Assembly: GCA_007121755.1 (NCBI GenBank)
Contig: SKJZ01000093.1
Span: 1-6,832, forward strand
Reading direction: 5' to 3'
Source: Halorhodospira sp.
GTDB lineage: Bacteria; Pseudomonadota; Gammaproteobacteria; Nitrococcales; Halorhodospiraceae
DNA: 6,832 bases
The notes under the pieces are model-generated. The model searched no databases, was not told the origin of the DNA, and saw nothing but the letters and a program-made list of their open reading frames with translations. Positions within the stretch are counted from its first letter, which is position 1; every line of letters begins with the position of its first letter. The position numbers and the translations under genes were made by a program. Shown here piece by piece: positions 4,939-6,832 of this stretch.

Positions 4939-6832
4939 GAGGATTCCGCCGGCTCCGCCATTTGCGCCTCCACCACGGCCAGGGCTGTCATGTTCACAAT
5001 GCCGCGCACTGTGGCAGATGGCGTCAATACGTGCGCCGGGCGCTCGGTTCCCAACAACACCGGCCCAACCGAGACACTGTCCGTAGTCGCCTTCAACAGG
5101 TTGAAAGCGATATTGGCGGCGTCCACCCCCGGCATAATGAGCAGATTGGCCTGGCCGCTGAGCTGGGTCCGGGGGAAAATCCGGCGCCGGACCTCCTCAT
5201 TGATGGCGGCGTCGCCGTGCATCTCCCCCTCCACCTCCAGCGTGGGATCGCGGTCCTGGATCAATTGCAGCGCCTCGCGCATCTTCATCGCCGATGGGTG
5301 GTCCGAAGTGCCGAAGCTGGAGTGGGAGAGCAACGCCACCTTCGGCGTCATACCGAAACGGCGCACGCCGTTAGCGGCCAACAACGTCATCTCGGCGATC
5401 TCGTGCGGATTGGGATCCTGATTCACGTAGGTGTCGCACAGGAAGAACGTCCCCTTCGGCATGATCAAGACATTCATCGCCGCCAAATGCCGGACCCCGC
5501 GCCGCAGCCCGATGACATCCCGGACATGCCCCACTTGCTGGCGATAACGCCCCTCCATGCCGCTCACCATTGCATCCGCGTCGCCGAGCCGAACCATCAG
5601 CGCGGCGATCACTGAGGTACTGGTCCGCACCACCGTGCGCGCTCTCGCCGGAGAGACGCCCCGGCGCTCCATCAGGCTGTGGTAGAACTCCCAGTAATCC
5701 CGGTAGCGGGGATCGTCCTCGGGGTCTACCAACTCAAAGTCCTCGTCCATCCGGAGCCGCAAACCGAGCCGGCGGAGCCGCATCTCGACCACCCGGCGGC
5801 GCCCGATGACAATCGGCTTGGCCAACCCCTCGTCCACCACCAACTGGACCGCCCGCAGGATAGGTTCCTCTTCTCCATCGGTGTAGACCACGCGCCTGGG
5901 ATCCTCTCGCGCCCGCTCAAAAATCGGCTTCATCACCAGACCGGATTGGAAGACATACTGCGACAACTGCAGGCGGTAGAGCGCGAAATCCTCGATATCG
6001 CGTGACGCCACGCCGCTCTCCATGGCGGCCTCCGCCACCGCCGGTGCGATACGCGTGATCAACCGCGGATCGAACGGCTTGGGGATCAAGTAGTCGGCCC
6101 CGAAGCGCAGCGGACTGCCGCCGTATGCGGCGACCACTACTTCCGACGACTCCTCCAGCGCCAGGCCGGCGATGGCCTCCACCGCCGCGATCTTCATCTC
6201 CTCGTTGATCGCCGAGGCGCCGACATCGAGCGCGCCGCGAAAGAGGAACGGGAAACAGAGGACGTTGTTGACCTGGTTGGGGTAGTCGGAACGCCCGGTC
6301 GCGATCACCGCGTCGGGGCGCACTTCCCGCGCCTCCTCCGGCAGTATCTCCGGGACCGGATTGGCCAGCGCCAGGATCAGCGGATTCTCGGCCATGGTTT
6401 TGACCATGGCCTGACTGAGCACCCCGGGCCCCGACAGGCCGAGAAAGATGTCGGCGCCCTCGATGACCTCGCGCAGCGTGCGTGACGCCGTCTCGCGGGC
6501 GTAGCCCTGTTTGCGCGGATCCATGTACTCCTTGCGCCCCTTATAGAGCACGCCGGTGCGGTCGCAGACAGTGATGTTCTCTTTGCGCAACCCCATTGCG
6601 ACCAGCAGATCGAGGCAGGCGATCGCCGCCGCCCCGGCGCCGGAACAGACCAGGGTCACATCCTCCAGACGCTTCTCCACCACGCGCAGGCCGTTGCGGA
6701 CGGCCGCCGCAGTGATGATGGCGGTGCCGTGCTGATCGTCGTGGAAGACCGGAATGTTCATCCGCTTCTTGAGCGCCTCTTCCACTTGAAAGCATTCCGG
6801 GGCCTTGATGTCCTCGAGATTAATGCCGCCGA
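4935..6832 (-). CDS. maeB: NADP-dependent malic enzyme, MaeB type with phosphotransacetylase-like domain (5' end off window)
   Basis: MaeB decarboxylates L-malate oxidatively to pyruvate and CO2, making NADPH for biosynthesis from C4 acids. The frame is open to the right edge: before the GTG at 6785 it continues as GGINLEDIKAPECFQ, a conserved malic-enzyme block, so that GTG is internal. About 631 residues are visible; E. coli MaeB has 759, so some 125 N-terminal residues, with the catalytic Tyr and Lys, are missing. Metal ligands are seen in LEDI and VFHDDQHGTA, the cofactor-binding loop in VCSGAGAAAIA, and further malic-enzyme blocks in ILALANPVPEI and SDYPNQVNNVLCFPF. From about visible residue 300 to the end runs a phosphate acetyl/butyryltransferase-like domain (start RVVYTDGEEEPILRAVQLV, end near VNMTALAVVEAQ). 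In E. coli MaeB this domain lacks transferase activity and is linked to acetyl-CoA regulation. It converges with the heme operon and shares its terminator. Confidence 0.96.
   Translation of the reverse strand, partial: GGINLEDIKAPECFQVEEALKKRMNIPVFHDDQHGTAIITAAAVRNGLRVVEKRLEDVTLVCSGAGAAAIACLDLLVAMGLRKENITVCDRTGVLYKGRKEYMDPRKQGYARETASRTLREVIEGADIFLGLSGPGVLSQAMVKTMAENPLILALANPVPEILPEEAREVRPDAVIATGRSDYPNQVNNVLCFPFLFRGALDVGASAINEEMKIAAVEAIAGLALEESSEVVVAAYGGSPLRFGADYLIPKPFDPRLITRIAPAVAEAAMESGVASRDIEDFALYRLQLSQYVFQSGLVMKPIFERAREDPRRVVYTDGEEEPILRAVQLVVDEGLAKPIVIGRRRVVEMRLRRLGLRLRMDEDFELVDPEDDPRYRDYWEFYHSLMERRGVSPARARTVVRTSTSVIAALMVRLGDADAMVSGMEGRYRQQVGHVRDVIGLRRGVRHLAAMNVLIMPKGTFFLCDTYVNQDPNPHEIAEMTLLAANGVRRFGMTPKVALLSHSSFGTSDHPSAMKMREALQLIQDRDPTLEVEGEMHGDAAINEEVRRRIFPRTQLSGQANLLIMPGVDAANIAFNLLKATTDSVSVGPVLLGTERPAHVLTPSATVRGIVNMTALAVVEAQMAEPAESS

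Noticed and set aside
4962..5615. 217-codon plus-strand ORF antisense to maeB
   Set aside because: It is His/Arg-rich with no family match, and the opposite strand is clearly the malic-enzyme PTA-like domain.
6391..6410. Perfect 8-bp inverted repeat GCCATGGT/ACCATGGC with 4-nt loop inside maeB
   Set aside because: It encodes the conserved-looking peptide AMVKTMA in maeB; there is no T-tract and it lies mid-gene, so it is a by-product of coding sequence.

Overview
The window is G+C-rich bacterial DNA, most likely chromosomal and gammaproteobacterial. The main reason is the gene order hemC-hemD-hemX-hemY, the heme (tetrapyrrole) cluster typical of Gammaproteobacteria. High G+C and protein style would suit a lineage such as the Ectothiorhodospiraceae or Chromatiales, but the genus cannot be named from this sequence alone.

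Layout, left to right. (1) Positions 1-262, minus strand: a piece of an IS66-family transposase that has lost its N-terminal half and is cut by the window edge. (2) Positions 277-617: a gene-free stretch with one small GC-rich hairpin and no promoter that I can call with confidence. (3) Positions 618-4846, plus strand: hemC, hemD, hemX and hemY, very tightly packed (14-nt gap, 4-nt ATGA overlap, 1-nt gap), so almost certainly one transcript. (4) Positions 4847-4934: a convergent intergenic region. It holds a perfect 20-bp inverted repeat with A and T tracts on its two sides (a bidirectional terminator), followed by three tandem copies of an 8-bp CCTTCTAG unit. (5) Positions 4935-6832, minus strand: most of a MaeB-type NADP-dependent malic enzyme with a C-terminal phosphotransacetylase-like domain. 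Its N-terminus lies beyond the right edge.

How the genes work together: HemC (porphobilinogen deaminase) and HemD (uroporphyrinogen-III synthase) act in sequence to turn porphobilinogen into uroporphyrinogen III, the branch point to heme, siroheme, cobalamin and, in phototrophs, bacteriochlorophyll. HemX and HemY are inner-membrane proteins that accompany these enzymes in this bacterial group; their exact role is not settled. MaeB makes pyruvate and NADPH from malate and is a separate, convergent transcription unit.

I see no tRNA, rRNA, CRISPR array, toxin-antitoxin pair, phage gene or new defence-like system. The core of the window is ordinary housekeeping DNA. The most unusual items are the small CTAG repeat array at the 3' end of maeB, the symmetrical terminator and the truncated IS66 gene.
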